Assembly (NCBI RefSeq): GCF_000720765.1 | Contig: NZ_JODC01000002.1 | Location: 186,001-250,000 of the forward strand | Direction: 5' to 3' | DNA: 64,000 bases | Source of the DNA: Streptomyces sp. NRRL S-646 | GTDB taxonomy: Bacteria; Actinomycetota; Actinomycetes; Streptomycetales; Streptomycetaceae | In this document: positions 9,032-18,243 of the stretch, one piece after another | Layout: each line of letters starts with the position of its first letter | How positions within the stretch are numbered: position 1 is the first letter of the stretch | Made by a program: the position numbers and the translations under genes | Notes under the pieces: generated by a model | The model's database searches: none | What the model was told of the DNA's origin: nothing | Seen by the model: the letters and a program-made list of their open reading frames with translations, nothing else

Positions 9032-9834
9032 CCGGCATGGCAGTCACACCCGTCGAGCTGGCGGCCGCCCGGCTCGCCGCCGCCTTCGCCGAGGGACGGC
9101 CCGTGGCCCCGGTACGCGATCTGCTCGGTACCCAGGACGTCGACGCCGCGTACGCCGTACAGCAGGAACTCACCCGCAGCCGGGTGGACAGCGGTGCGGT
9201 CGTCGTCGGCCGCAAGATCGGCCTGACCTCCCCGGCCGTCCAGCGCCAACTCGGCGTCGACCAGCCCGACTTCGGGGTGCTCTTCGCCGACATGGACGTC
9301 TCCGCCGAGGCCGAGGTCCCCTCCGGCAGGCTGCTGCAGCCCAAGGCCGAGGCGGAGATCGCCTTCGTCCTCAAGGAGGACCTGGCCGACGGCGACCTGG
9401 ACCCGGCGCAGGTGCGCGCTGCGGTCGACTACGCCGTGGCCGCGCTGGAGATCGTCGACAGCCGTATCGCCGACTGGGACATCTCCCTCACCGACACGGT
9501 CGCCGACAACGCCTCCAGCGGACTGTTCGTGCTGGCGGAACGCCGCCTCACGCTGGACGAGTTCGAGCCCCGCGAGACCGTGATGCGGCTGTACGCCGAC
9601 GACGTCCTCGTCTCCGAGGGCAACGGCGCCGCCTGCCTCGGCGACCCCCTGAACGCGCTGGCCTGGCTCGCCCGGACGGCCCGTGACCTGGGTGACCCGT
9701 TGCGGGCCGGACAGGTCGTCCTCTCCGGCGCGCTGGGCCCGATGGTCCCGGCCCCGCCCGGCACCCGGATCCGCGCCGAGATCAGTTCGCTAGGCGAGGT
9801 CACCGCCGCATTCTCCGAGAAGAGGGACGCATGA
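9028..9834 (+). CDS. mhpD: 2-keto-4-pentenoate hydratase (MhpD-like)
   Basis: 268 aa from GTG 9028 overlapping the mhpB stop. The sequence shows the FAH-fold hydratase signature: [30 protein letters not shown], the metal-binding [15 protein letters not shown] and [27 protein letters not shown]. It adds water to 2-hydroxypenta-2,4-dienoate to give 4-hydroxy-2-oxovalerate, the substrate of the aldolase encoded two genes downstream. The stop overlaps the ATG of the acetaldehyde dehydrogenase gene (ATGA), as in other mhp/bph-type operons. Confidence 0.92.
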   Translation: MTGMAVTPVELAAARLAAAFAEGRPVAPVRDLLGTQDVDAAYAVQQELTRSRVDSGAVVVGRKIGLTSPAVQRQLGVDQPDFGVLFADMDVSAEAEVPSGRLLQPKAEAEIAFVLKEDLADGDLDPAQVRAAVDYAVAALEIVDSRIADWDISLTDTVADNASSGLFVLAERRLTLDEFEPRETVMRLYADDVLVSEGNGAACLGDPLNALAWLARTARDLGDPLRAGQVVLSGALGPMVPAPPGTRIRAEISSLGEVTAAFSEKRDA

Positions 9835-10805
9835 CTTCCCCCAAGACGTCGAAGACCAAGGTCGCCATCATCGGGTCGGGCAACATCGGCACCGACCTGA
9901 TGATCAAGATCCTCCGCCTGTCGGACACCCTCGAGGTGGCCGCCATGGTGGGCATCGACCCGGAGTCCGACGGCCTCGCCCGCGCCGCCCGACTGAAGGT
10001 CCCGACGACCCACGAGGGCGTCGAGGGCCTGATCGCCATGGAGCACTTCGACGACATCGAGATCGTCTTCGACGCGACCTCGGCCAAGGCCCACCTGGCC
10101 AACGCCCACCGGCTCGCGCCCTTCGGAAAGCGGCTCATCGACCTCACCCCCGCCGCCATCGGCCCGTTCGTCGTCCCGCCCGTCAACCTCGACGAACACC
10201 TGGAGGCCGGCGCGGACAACCTCAACATGGTCACCTGCGGCGGCCAGGCCACCATCCCCATGGTCGCGGCCATCTCCGCGGTGACCGCCGTCCACTATGC
10301 GGAGATCGTCGCCTCCATCGCCTCCAAGTCGGCGGGGCCGGGCACGCGCGCCAACATCGACGAGTTCACCGAGACCACCTCCCACGCCATCGAGAACGTC
10401 GGCGGAGCGGCCCGCGGCAAGGCGGTCATCGTCCTCAACCCTGCCGAACCCCCGCTGATCATGCGAGACACCGTCTTCTGCCTCATCGGGGACGCGGACC
10501 ACGACGCCATCCGAGCCTCCGTCAAGGAGATGGCCGAGCGGGTCGCCCAGTACGTGCCGGGCTACCGCCTCAAGCAGGAGGTGCAGTTCACCCCGATCGC
10601 GGAAGGCGAGCCCGTGCACACCCTGCTCCCCGAGGGCGCGGGCCCGGTGACCACGCGTGTCTCGGTGTTCCTCGAAGTCGAGGGCGCCGCCCACTACCTG
10701 CCCGCCTACGCCGGAAACCTCGACATCATGACCTCGGCCGCTCTGCGCACCGCCGAGTCGATCGCCCGGCACAGCACCACCGTCACCGCGGAGGCCAGCC
10801 GATGA
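9831..10805 (+). CDS. mhpF: acetaldehyde dehydrogenase (acylating), MhpF-like
   Basis: 324 aa. The N-terminal Rossmann motif ([20 protein letters not shown]) and the catalytic cysteine region ([18 protein letters not shown]) are typical of MhpF/BphJ/DmpF. It converts acetaldehyde, NAD+ and CoA to acetyl-CoA and forms a channelled complex with the aldolase. The start overlaps the hydratase stop and its own stop overlaps the aldolase ATG, which fits the obligate pairing of the two enzymes. Confidence 0.95.
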   Translation: MTSPKTSKTKVAIIGSGNIGTDLMIKILRLSDTLEVAAMVGIDPESDGLARAARLKVPTTHEGVEGLIAMEHFDDIEIVFDATSAKAHLANAHRLAPFGKRLIDLTPAAIGPFVVPPVNLDEHLEAGADNLNMVTCGGQATIPMVAAISAVTAVHYAEIVASIASKSAGPGTRANIDEFTETTSHAIENVGGAARGKAVIVLNPAEPPLIMRDTVFCLIGDADHDAIRASVKEMAERVAQYVPGYRLKQEVQFTPIAEGEPVHTLLPEGAGPVTTRVSVFLEVEGAAHYLPAYAGNLDIMTSAALRTAESIARHSTTVTAEASR

Positions 10806-11830
10806 CTCACCAGCTCTACATCCAGGACGTGACCCTGCGGGACGGCATGCACGCCATCCGGCACCGCATCGATCCTGCCGACGTGGGCCGCATCGCGGCC
10901 GCCCTCGACGCAGCCGGCGTCGACGCCATCGAGGTCGCCCACGGCGACGGCCTCGCCGGGGGCTCCCTCAACTACGGCCCGGGCAGCCACACCGACTGGG
11001 AGTGGATCGAGGCCGCGGCGGACGCGATCGACAACGCCGTCCTCACCACGCTCCTTCTCCCCGGCATCGGCACCATCGCCGAACTGGAGCGCGCCTGTGC
11101 CCTCGGCGTCCGCTCGGTGCGCATCGCCACCCACTGCACCGAGGCCGACATCTCGGCCCAGCACATCGCCAAGGCGCGCGAGCTGGGCATGGACGTCTCG
11201 GGCTTCCTGATGATGAGCCACATGGCCGAGGCGCCCCAACTCGCCGCGCAGGCAAAGCTCATGGAGTCCTACGGCGCCCAGTGCGTCTACGTCACCGACT
11301 CCGGCGGCCGCCTCACCCTGGACGGCGTACGCGAACGGGTCCGCGCCTACCGCGACGTACTCGACGAGAGCACTCAGATCGGCATCCACGCGCACGAGAA
11401 CCTCTCCCTGTCGGTCGCCAACAGTGTCGTCGCCGTCGAGGAGGGCGTCACCCGCGTCGACGCCTCCCTGGCCGGACAAGGAGCGGGTGCCGGAAACTGC
11501 CCCATCGAGGCGTTCATCGCCGTGGCGAACATCCAGGGCTGGAAGCACGGCTGCGACCTGTTCGACCTCCAGGACGCCGCCGACGACCTGGTCCGCCCCC
11601 TGCGCGACCGCCCCGTACAAGTCGACCGCGAGACGCTCACCCTCGGCTACGGCGGCGTCTACTCCTCCTTCCTGCGCCACGCGGAGATCGCCGCCGAGCG
11701 CTACGGCGTCGACGCCCGCACCCTCCTGCTGGAAGTCGGCCGGCGCGGCCTGGTCGGAGGCCAGGAGGACATGATCGTGGACATCGCACTCGACTTGATG
11801 TCCAACCCGGCTACCAGGTCCGTGAACTGA
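10802..11830 (+). CDS. mhpE: 4-hydroxy-2-oxovalerate aldolase (MhpE-like)
   Basis: 342 aa, DRE-TIM metallolyase family: the metal-binding start [12 protein letters not shown], the [20 protein letters not shown] segment, the distal [16 protein letters not shown] histidines and [17 protein letters not shown] are all in place. It splits 4-hydroxy-2-oxovalerate into pyruvate and acetaldehyde, passing the latter to the MhpF-like enzyme. It ends the four-gene translationally coupled set; the next gene starts 21 nt later. Confidence 0.95.
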   Translation: MTHQLYIQDVTLRDGMHAIRHRIDPADVGRIAAALDAAGVDAIEVAHGDGLAGGSLNYGPGSHTDWEWIEAAADAIDNAVLTTLLLPGIGTIAELERACALGVRSVRIATHCTEADISAQHIAKARELGMDVSGFLMMSHMAEAPQLAAQAKLMESYGAQCVYVTDSGGRLTLDGVRERVRAYRDVLDESTQIGIHAHENLSLSVANSVVAVEEGVTRVDASLAGQGAGAGNCPIEAFIAVANIQGWKHGCDLFDLQDAADDLVRPLRDRPVQVDRETLTLGYGGVYSSFLRHAEIAAERYGVDARTLLLEVGRRGLVGGQEDMIVDIALDLMSNPATRSVN

Positions 11831-11851
11831 CACACAGTAAGGAGAAAGCCC

Positions 11852-12766
11852 ATGGGTGAACGTCTGCCCATACGGATCCCGATCGACGGAGACGAACTGG
11901 ACGCCTGGTGGTACGCCCCCGAAGGCGTCGACGGACCCGCCCCCTGCGTCGTCCTGGCGCACGGTTTCGGCGGCATCAAGGAGATGCGGCTCGCAGCCTA
12001 CGCCGAGCGGTTCGCCGCCGAGGGGCTCGGCGCCCTGGTCTTCGACTACCGGTCCTTCGGCGAATCCAGCGGGCGTCCGCGCAACCTGCTCGAGATCAAG
12101 CGGCTGGTCGCCGACTATCACGCCGCTGTCTCCGCGGCGAGGTCCCGTCCTGAGGTCGACTCCAGGCGTGTCGCCGTGTGGGGCAGCTCCATGTCGGGCG
12201 GCACCGTGGTGCTGGTCGCCGCGGAGGACCCGAGCATCGCCGCAGTGGTGTCGCAGGCGCCCCTCGCCGACGGCCGGGCCGCGCTGGTGCACATGGTGAA
12301 GAGGTCGGCGACCCATGTGCTGGGCCTGGGCCTGGCGGGCGTCCGGGACGCCCTCGGGGCTCGACTCGGCCGTGAGCCGTACACCGTGAAGACCGTGGGC
12401 CGCCGCGGTGAGCAGGGCGCCGTGCTGGCCACTGCGGACGCCTACGAGGGAATGCTGCGCCTCCTTCCGGCCGAAGTGCCCTACGACAACGAGGTCAGCG
12501 CGCGCGTGATCCTGTCGCTGCCCTTCTTCCGCGCCGTCGCGGCCGCCCCCCGGCTCACCCGCCCCCTGCTGGTCCAGGTGATGGACCACGACGACCTCAC
12601 GCCGCCGGGCCCCGCTGCCGCTCTCGCGGCCGCGGCTCCGCACGGCGAGCTGCTCGCCTACCGCGGCGGCCATTGGGACCCCTACGTCGGAGAGGGCTTC
12701 GACCAGGTGGTTCCCGACCAGATCGCCTTCCTCAAGCGGACTCTCGGGGCTCCAGCCGCTCGGTGA
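11852..12766 (+). CDS. alpha/beta hydrolase (dienelactone-hydrolase / peptidase S9-like)
   Basis: 304 aa, ATG preceded by AAGGAGAAA. It has LAHGFGGIKEMRLAAYAERFA, the nucleophile elbow GSSMSGG, an acid region in LLVQVMDHDDLTPPG and a terminal histidine in YRGGHWDPY. The family resembles dienelactone hydrolase-like esterases rather than classic MhpC. As the only hydrolase in this operon it may nevertheless supply the C-C or ester hydrolysis step between ring cleavage and the hydratase; this is inferred from position only. Confidence 0.8.
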   Translation: MGERLPIRIPIDGDELDAWWYAPEGVDGPAPCVVLAHGFGGIKEMRLAAYAERFAAEGLGALVFDYRSFGESSGRPRNLLEIKRLVADYHAAVSAARSRPEVDSRRVAVWGSSMSGGTVVLVAAEDPSIAAVVSQAPLADGRAALVHMVKRSATHVLGLGLAGVRDALGARLGREPYTVKTVGRRGEQGAVLATADAYEGMLRLLPAEVPYDNEVSARVILSLPFFRAVAAAPRLTRPLLVQVMDHDDLTPPGPAAALAAAAPHGELLAYRGGHWDPYVGEGFDQVVPDQIAFLKRTLGAPAAR

Positions 12767-12767
12767 C

Positions 12768-12780
12768 GGTGCGGCGCACC
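12768..12780 (+). terminator. short hairpin after the meta-cleavage operon
   Basis: GGTGC-GGC-GCACC directly follows the TGA of the last operon gene and is followed by an AT-richer stretch (CTTGTCATTTATCC). The stem is only 5 bp, so the call is tentative. Confidence 0.35.
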
Positions 12781-12789
12781 CTCAGCTTG

Positions 12790-13035
12790 TCATTTATCCA
12801 GTTCGACGCGGTTTCGTGCCGACTTTGTGGTGAGCGGGACGACTGGACGCCTCGCCGGTGGCGAGGACTCCGCCCACGTCATGCCGGGTGGCCCGGCGAC
12901 GCGGGCGGGTGTCGGTCTGTTCGGCTCGGTGGGCTTCTCCCGGGGCCTGCGGAGGTCGGTGGCCAGCGGTCGGGCGAGCCGGAGCTGGGCATAGGCGGCG
13001 ATCACCAGCCAGGTCCACCGGGCCGGGGACCACCC
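12790..13035 (-). pseudogene. transposase-like C-terminal remnant
   Basis: The minus strand encodes WTWLVIAAYAQLRLARPL followed by ATDLRRPREKPTEPNRPTPARV, which resembles the C-terminal part of a putative transposase family common in Streptomyces (WTWL.IAAYTQLRLARPL..DLRRPWE). There is no N-terminal or catalytic part and the frame runs into unrelated sequence. It is a decayed fragment; identification is from memory of the motif. Confidence 0.4.
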
Positions 13036-13100
13036 GCTCCAGCAGTTGACGCCCTGCCTCGGCGTCCCGTGCCGCGGCAGGGCCGAGGTGATGCTCCTGC

Positions 13101-13120
13101 CCTCGGAATGCTTTCCGAGG
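13101..13120 (-). terminator. terminator hairpin of the mqnA-like gene
   Basis: CCTCGGAA (13101-13108) and TTCCGAGG (13113-13120) form a perfect 8-bp stem with a 4-nt loop, 12 bp beyond the stop codon of the minus-strand mqnA-like gene. There is no U-tract, which is common in high-GC actinomycetes. Confidence 0.7.
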
Positions 13121-13131
13121 CTCAGGCTGAG

Positions 13132-13977
13132 CTAGGAGGGGAGAGCAGCCGTGACATATCCCGAACGGCGCGCGAATTCGCTGAGCCCCAGCCGTTCCCG
13201 CTTCCCGAGGGAGAAGGCGAGGCCCCGGGTGAAGAAGTCCTGCAGCATCGGGGCGGTGAAGGGCTCCCAGAAGGCCACCCGGTCGGCAAGCTCGCGGGAC
13301 TCACTCCGCGCGAGGCCGCGCGCGGCCAGCAGACTGCGGTGCACCATGCCGACGATGTCCGGCTGCCGCGCCGCTGTCTCTTTCCGTACCGCCCACACGG
13401 CCAGTACGAAAGGCAGCCCTGACCAGCGTCTCCACAGCTCACCCAGGTCGTAGGCCCGAACACCGGGAGAGACGGGCCGGTTCATCGTCGCCGCCAGGGC
13501 GGCGTCCCCGGTCACAACGGCGGCATCGGCAGAATCCAGCATGACCTCAAGATCAGGCGGCCGCGTCACATACCTCGGAGTGACCCCGTAGTGCTGCTCC
13601 AACAGCAGCCGGGACATCTGTGCGGAGGTTGGACTGGTCGTGGCGAGTGCGACCGTGCGGCAATCCAGCGCGCTCAGCGGCACTTTCGTGACGATCGCGC
13701 AGGACTGGATCGGCCCGTCACTTCCGACGGCGATGTCGGGCAGCATCACGAGGTCATCGCTGTGCCGCAGATACTCGACCAATGAGATCGAGCTGACGTC
13801 CAGTTCGCCGGAGAGCAACCGTCCCGTCAGCCGGTCGGGTGTGTCCTGGACAAGGTCGATGTCCAACAGGGCGGTGCTCCGCGCCAAGCCCCAGTACAGG
13901 GGCGTGCATGTCAGGAATGCACTGCGCCCGACCCGCGGTCGCCTCGTCGGTTGACGGATCTGGCTGGAGGACGTCAT
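13132..13977 (-). CDS. MqnA-like chorismate dehydratase homologue
   Basis: 281 aa from ATG 13977; the open frame to 14163 runs into a transposase remnant on the other strand. The protein follows MqnA closely: RVGRSAFLTCTPLYWGLAR, DTPDRLTGRLLSGELDVSSISLVEYL, MLPDIAVGSDGPIQSCAIV, ALATTSPTSAQMSRLLLEQHYGV, GDAALAATMN and WSGLPFVLAVWAVR. MqnA removes water from chorismate to start the futalosine route to menaquinone. The usual actinomycete mqnA sits with other menaquinone genes; this copy stands alone between transposase remnants, so it is probably a paralogue. Several conserved family positions read as changed (LNC to LTC), so function could be retained or altered. Confidence 0.75.
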   Translation of the reverse strand: MTSSSQIRQPTRRPRVGRSAFLTCTPLYWGLARSTALLDIDLVQDTPDRLTGRLLSGELDVSSISLVEYLRHSDDLVMLPDIAVGSDGPIQSCAIVTKVPLSALDCRTVALATTSPTSAQMSRLLLEQHYGVTPRYVTRPPDLEVMLDSADAAVVTGDAALAATMNRPVSPGVRAYDLGELWRRWSGLPFVLAVWAVRKETAARQPDIVGMVHRSLLAARGLARSESRELADRVAFWEPFTAPMLQDFFTRGLAFSLGKRERLGLSEFARRSGYVTAALPS

Positions 13978-14039
13978 GCAGATCATCTTAAGTCCCGCTC
14001 TGAACGCCCCGCGGCCGTCTTCCTGCCTCCCCGGGGGCA

Positions 14040-14223
14040 TGTTGGAGACCGCCGAGAGCCTCCGGCGCGCCTGGAAAGTCCGCACCGGCCACGGACCGGA
14101 GAACATGGCCACCCTGCGCAACTTCGCGATCAACCGGCTCCGCGCGGAGGGCCACGCGAACATCGCGGCCGGCCTCCGCGAGATGTCCTACGAACCCTTC
14201 CGCGCCCGCTGGACCTCACCTGA
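14040..14223 (+). pseudogene. ISAs1-type transposase C-terminal remnant
   Basis: LETAESLRRAWKVRTGHGPENMATLRNFAINRLRAEGHANIAAGLREMSYEPFR matches the conserved C-terminal end of ISAs1-family transposases. The expected last residues RPLDLT and a TGA (14221-14223) are found in a different frame, so a frameshift lies near 14205. Only about 60 codons are left. It lies directly upstream of, and opposite to, the mqnA-like gene. Confidence 0.6.
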
Positions 14224-14648
14224 TCAGCAACAATCCAAGATCACGAGACTTGGCAGCAGCCCTGGGTGGCTACCACCGCTGCGAGCGTGGCAATGAAGCC
14301 GGTGCCGGCGAGCCCGCGGAGTCGGTGGGCGGGGCTGGTCCGGCCCGACTTTCGTACAGGTGACTTGACGGGCATGTGACGGTCCTGGCCCTGAGGGCGA
14401 CGATGCGCACCCTCGCCGTGCGACGGCTGGGGTTCCGCAGGGCGCGGACGCCGGGGGTAGCAGACCCCTGCTCATCTCAACCGTGCTGGATTCGTGCTGG
14501 GAAGGACGAGAACGCCCGTGCTGGGGCTTGCACTGTCCAGAGTTCCGCGGCGGCAGGAAGCGCGCCGGCGAACGGCCTCCGCACCCCTTTCGCCACCGTG
14601 AGGTCGAAGTGCATCAGCCGCCACCCGGCGTTTTCGGGTCCCATGGCC
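14224..14648. other. non-coding stretch without a recognisable gene
   Basis: No frame here gives recognisable protein sequence, and no clear hairpin or repeat was seen. It lies between the ISAs1 remnant and the 3' end of the acyl-CoA ligase gene. Confidence 0.4.
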
Positions 14649-16178
14649 TCATGCCTCCTCGACGCCTCGGGCCGGCATTGAGCCGTACTGGCTGCGCAGG
14701 CGGGCCTTGAGGATCTTGCCGGTGGCGTTGCGGGGCAGGGTGTCGACGAGGACGACCGACTTGGGGAGCTTGTACTTGGCGAGTCGGCCGGACAGGGAGT
14801 CCATGATGTCGTCGGGCGACACCTCGGCGCCCGCGCGGGGCACGACCAGCGCTCTGCCGACCTCGCCCCATCGTTCGTCGGGTACGCCGATCACCGCGCA
14901 TTCGGCGACCGCGGGATGCTGGTGAAGGAGTTGCTCGACCTCGGCCGGATAGACGTTCTCCCCACCGGAGATGTACATGTCCTTGATCCGGTCGACGATC
15001 GTGACGTACCCCTCCTCGTCGACGGTGGCCGCATCTCCGGAGCGGAACCAACTTCCGTCCACGAAGGCGTCCTTGGTCGCTTCGGGCCACTGCCAGTAGC
15101 CCTTCATCACGTTGGGGCCCTCGATGATCACCTCGCCGACCTCGCCCGGTGCGACATCGGTGAGGTCGGGCCGCACCACGCGTACGTCGGTGAAGAAGCA
15201 GGCCGTGCCGGCCGAGCCGGCCTTGCGGATACTGTCCCGTGCGCGCAGGCCCAGTGCGGCGGGGGCGGTCTCGGTCAGGCCGTACGCCTGGAGGAAGGTC
15301 AGGCCCCGGTCCTGGTATGTGTGGATGAGGTCCTTGGGTACGGGTGCCGCCGCGCACTGCAGGATCCGGATCGACGACAGGTCGGCCGTCGCCCACCGCG
15401 ACGACCGGGCCATGGCCTGGTACATCGCGGGCACGCCGAACATCCTCGTCACCCGGTGCTCGGCGATGACGTCCAGCACCCGTTCCGGGTCGAAGCCGCG
15501 CATCAGCACCGACGTCCCTCCCTTGAGGAAGCCCGGCAGGAAGACGGTGTTGAGGGCGGCGGTGTGGAACATCGGTGCCACCACCAGAGCGACGTCGTCG
15601 GAGGCGATGTCCCCGTCCAGCAGCATGTTGAAGCAGTTCCAGGCGATGTTGGCGTGAGTCAGCATGACGCCCTTGGGACGGCCGCTGGTGCCGGAGGTGT
15701 ACTGGATCATGCACACCTCGTCGAGGCCGACCGTCTCGTCCAGGGGGTCGTCGGGTGCGTTCGCCAGCAGCTCCTCGTACGCGCTGCCCACCTCGACGTA
15801 GTGCTTCACCTCCGCGTCGTCCCTCAACGCGTCCACGACATCGGTGAGTTCGGCGCCGTACAGCAGTACCGCCGCCCCCGCGTCCCCCAGGATGAAGGCC
15901 AACTCAGGTGCCGCGAGGCGGGTGTTGAGCGGTACGAAGACGGCGCCCAGCGCGTTCGCGGCGAACAGGGTCTCCGCCAGGGCCGGATGGTTCGCGCCCA
16001 GGTAGGCCACCCGGTCGCCATGGCCGACCCCCAGGGCACGCAGGGCGTGAGCGAGCCGCGTCACGCGCGCGGCCAGCTCACCGTAGGACAGGGATCCACC
16101 GTCGTGCACGACGGCGGTGGCCTCCGGTGCCATGCGGGCGCGCCGCGCGGGCCACGAGCCGAGCCCTTGATCGCGCAT
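14649..16178 (-). CDS. acyl-CoA ligase / AMP-dependent synthetase
   Basis: 509 aa from ATG 16178; the 89-codon upstream extension is antisense to the flavin reductase region and has no family sequence. The ANL core motifs are intact: the P-loop-like YTSGTSGRPKGVMLTH, YGLTETAP, the hinge RSGDAATVDEEGYVTIVDRIKDMYISGGENVYPAEVE and the C-terminal lysine in PRNATGKILK. It activates a carboxylic acid to its CoA thioester. It is the last gene of the operon headed by the two-component monooxygenase (26 nt gap), so an aromatic or fatty acid derived from that pathway is the likely substrate. Confidence 0.88.
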   Translation of the reverse strand: MRDQGLGSWPARRARMAPEATAVVHDGGSLSYGELAARVTRLAHALRALGVGHGDRVAYLGANHPALAETLFAANALGAVFVPLNTRLAAPELAFILGDAGAAVLLYGAELTDVVDALRDDAEVKHYVEVGSAYEELLANAPDDPLDETVGLDEVCMIQYTSGTSGRPKGVMLTHANIAWNCFNMLLDGDIASDDVALVVAPMFHTAALNTVFLPGFLKGGTSVLMRGFDPERVLDVIAEHRVTRMFGVPAMYQAMARSSRWATADLSSIRILQCAAAPVPKDLIHTYQDRGLTFLQAYGLTETAPAALGLRARDSIRKAGSAGTACFFTDVRVVRPDLTDVAPGEVGEVIIEGPNVMKGYWQWPEATKDAFVDGSWFRSGDAATVDEEGYVTIVDRIKDMYISGGENVYPAEVEQLLHQHPAVAECAVIGVPDERWGEVGRALVVPRAGAEVSPDDIMDSLSGRLAKYKLPKSVVLVDTLPRNATGKILKARLRSQYGSMPARGVEEA

Positions 16179-16204
16179 GGTGCGTCTCTCTTCTCTCAGA
16201 GCTC

Positions 16205-16777
16205 TCAGAGCCAGTCGGGCCATGTGTAGTCGGCCGAGTCGTCGTGGTCCCGGCGGGGCGGCAACGGGGCGAGCCGCCCCCGGGAGAAGACCAGCGGCGG
16301 GACGCCGGTCTTCTCCACCCCGAGTTCCCGTACGCGGCCGAGGACGAAGTAGTGGTCGCCGAGGGTCCACACGTCGGCGATGTCGCAGTCGATCCAGGCG
16401 GCGACGCCCGCCAGGACGGGGCTGCCCGAGGGCGCGCCGCGCCACGGGTGGCGGTCGAAGACGTCGGGGGCCTTGGCGCTGACATCCCGGCAGAGGCCCT
16501 CCTGGCCGGCGGCCAGCACGTTCACGCAGAAGGCGCCGCCGGACATGATCCTTGGCCAGGTGGTGGAGGAGCGGCCGGGGAAGAACGCGACGAGCGGGGG
16601 GTCGAGGGACACCGAGGTGAACGAGCCGATGACCATGCCGACCGGGGTGCCGTCGGGTTCCTTCGCGGTGACCACCGTGACACCCGTCGGGTAGTGGCCG
16701 AGCACGTGCCGGAACCGGCCGGGGTCGTCCGCCGGGCCGCCGCCGGGCGTCGTCGAGGCGGACGTCGACCGGTTCAC
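16205..16777 (-). CDS. flavin reductase component of a two-component monooxygenase
   Basis: 190 aa from GTG 16777, which overlaps the stop of the oxygenase gene (GTGA). It matches the HpaC/HsaB flavin reductase-like FMN-binding fold: FRHVLGHYPTGVTVVTA, GMVIGSFTSVSLDPPLVAFFPG, SSTTWPRI, FCVNVLAAGQE and the C-terminal VWTLGDHYFVLGRV. It reduces free flavin with NAD(P)H and hands it to the acyl-CoA-dehydrogenase-like oxygenase encoded upstream. The coupling of the two reading frames supports a dedicated pair. Confidence 0.88.
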   Translation of the reverse strand: MNRSTSASTTPGGGPADDPGRFRHVLGHYPTGVTVVTAKEPDGTPVGMVIGSFTSVSLDPPLVAFFPGRSSTTWPRIMSGGAFCVNVLAAGQEGLCRDVSAKAPDVFDRHPWRGAPSGSPVLAGVAAWIDCDIADVWTLGDHYFVLGRVRELGVEKTGVPPLVFSRGRLAPLPPRRDHDDSADYTWPDWL

Positions 16778-18027
16778 GCCGGGTTCTCCACGCCGAGCAG
16801 CAAGCGGGCGTATCCCGTGGCCCACCAACTGTGCTGGGCGTTCATGTGCGTCTTGTACGTGGCGACGTCGCGCAGGTACCGCTGCATGCGCTGGCCGTTC
16901 GCCAGCGCGCTGGAGCCACTGGCCGAGGCCAGCATCTCGACGGCCTGGCAGGCGAGTTGGCCGGACTGCCGGGCCGTGAGGGAGAGGGCCTGGTCGTCCA
17001 GGTAGGAGAAGGGCTCGCCCCCTGCCAGGCCCCGGGCCGCGTAGGCGGTGTAGTCGTCGGCGACCGACAGGATGATCCGCTGCGCGCTGTCGGCCAGGGC
17101 CGTGGCCAGGCCGAGGTTGCGCTGGTGTTCCGGATCGTGGCTGCGCGGCTTGAAGGGCGGCAGCGGGCTCTTCTTGGTCGTGATGATCCGCTGGTACTCG
17201 TCGACCGCGGCCCAGGCGGTGCCCGCCACGATCGAACACAGCTGGATGTTGAAGAACGTCATCAGCCGGCCCGCGTACATCGGGTTGCCGTGCAGTTCCA
17301 CCCCCGGCCCGTCGGTGGCGTCGTTCGCCGCGACGTAGGTCCTGGACACGTACTCGTACGGTACGAGGACGTCCTCGGCCACGACGCTGTTGGAGCCGCT
17401 GCCGCGGAAGCCCAGGATCTCGCCCCAGTTGTCGAGCATCCGCCAGCCGGAGGGCACGAGCACCAGGCCCGGCGTGGGCATGCCGCCCTCCTCGTCGATG
17501 ATGAGCACGCCACCCAGGAAGTGCGTGGAGACGTTGACTCCGGAGGAGTAGTCCCAGCGGCCGTTGACCCGGTACCCGTCGGGGGTCCTCGTCGCGGTGG
17601 CGCTCGGGGCCATCGGCAGCGGAGCCCGGAAGTCACCGTCCGGCCCGAACACCTCGCGCTGGGTGCTCTCGGGGAAGCGGCCGGCCACCACCAGGCTGTG
17701 AGAGGCGGCCAGACACAGGTTCCAGCCGCTGGACGGGCAGCCGCGGGCCACCTCGGTGACCATCCGGGAGTAGGTCCGCAAGTCGAACTCGTAGCCGCCG
17801 AAGCGGCGTGGCTGGAGAGACCGGTAGAAACCCGCCTCCAGGAACGCCTTGTGCGTGTCCTCGGAGATGCCGGTTCGCTGTTCGGTCTCGTCCTGATGAT
17901 CACGTAGCCAGGTCCTCATGCCGGCGGCCCGGCGCACCAGTTCCTCCGGTGTCAGGTCCGGCTCCGGCTGCGGAATCTCGATGATTTTCTCGGCTGCCTC
18001 GGTTGTCTCGGACAATTCGCACCCCAT
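16774..18027 (-). CDS. flavin-dependent monooxygenase, acyl-CoA dehydrogenase/HsaA-HpaB-like
   Basis: 417 aa from ATG 18027 (weak SD). The acyl-CoA dehydrogenase-like fold of class D flavin monooxygenases is seen in FLEAGFYRSLQPRRFGGYEF, VARGCPSSGWNLCLAASHS, VNGRWDYSSGVNVSTHFLGGVLI, LGFRGSGSNSVVAEDVLVP and the helical C-terminus. Such enzymes hydroxylate phenols with FADH2 from a partner reductase, here the gene immediately downstream. Its promoter region carries a composite motif (18080-18124) shared with the hydroxyquinol operon, so it may perform the hydroxylation feeding that pathway. It could also act on steroid- or phenylacetate-like phenols. Confidence 0.82.
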   Translation of the reverse strand: MGCELSETTEAAEKIIEIPQPEPDLTPEELVRRAAGMRTWLRDHQDETEQRTGISEDTHKAFLEAGFYRSLQPRRFGGYEFDLRTYSRMVTEVARGCPSSGWNLCLAASHSLVVAGRFPESTQREVFGPDGDFRAPLPMAPSATATRTPDGYRVNGRWDYSSGVNVSTHFLGGVLIIDEEGGMPTPGLVLVPSGWRMLDNWGEILGFRGSGSNSVVAEDVLVPYEYVSRTYVAANDATDGPGVELHGNPMYAGRLMTFFNIQLCSIVAGTAWAAVDEYQRIITTKKSPLPPFKPRSHDPEHQRNLGLATALADSAQRIILSVADDYTAYAARGLAGGEPFSYLDDQALSLTARQSGQLACQAVEMLASASGSSALANGQRMQRYLRDVATYKTHMNAQHSWWATGYARLLLGVENPA

Positions 18028-18079
18028 CCGCTGTTGTTCTGGGTCGGCCTGAAGGGAGTGTCGGCAGCGCGGCGAAGGA

Positions 18080-18124
18080 CGGTCCAATGCCGGTATCTGT
18101 GGGCTTGATGAGTGCCGTGCATCA
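18080..18124 (-). promoter_or_regulatory. composite operator/promoter motif, copy 1 (probable LysR site)
   Basis: CGGTCCAATGCCGGT (18080-18094), an 11-nt gap, then the imperfect palindrome TGATGAGTGCCGTGCATCA (18106-18124). The same 15-mer, the same 11-nt gap and a near-identical palindrome (in reverse complement) occur at 24067-24111. The palindrome contains a T-N11-A core as in LysR sites. It sits 53 bp upstream of the oxygenase start and between that gene and the divergent lysR gene. TTGGAC on the minus strand of the 15-mer could serve as a -35 element. Confidence 0.7.
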
Positions 18125-18243
18125 CACCAGGTCGGAGGGGGTGGCGGGAATGCCGCACATTTCTGCCTGGTGACGTGCGGGGAAGCGCGCTGTAACCTGG
18201 CGCGGACCACAACGCCGTGGACCTCGCCTTTCTGGAGGGCTGA

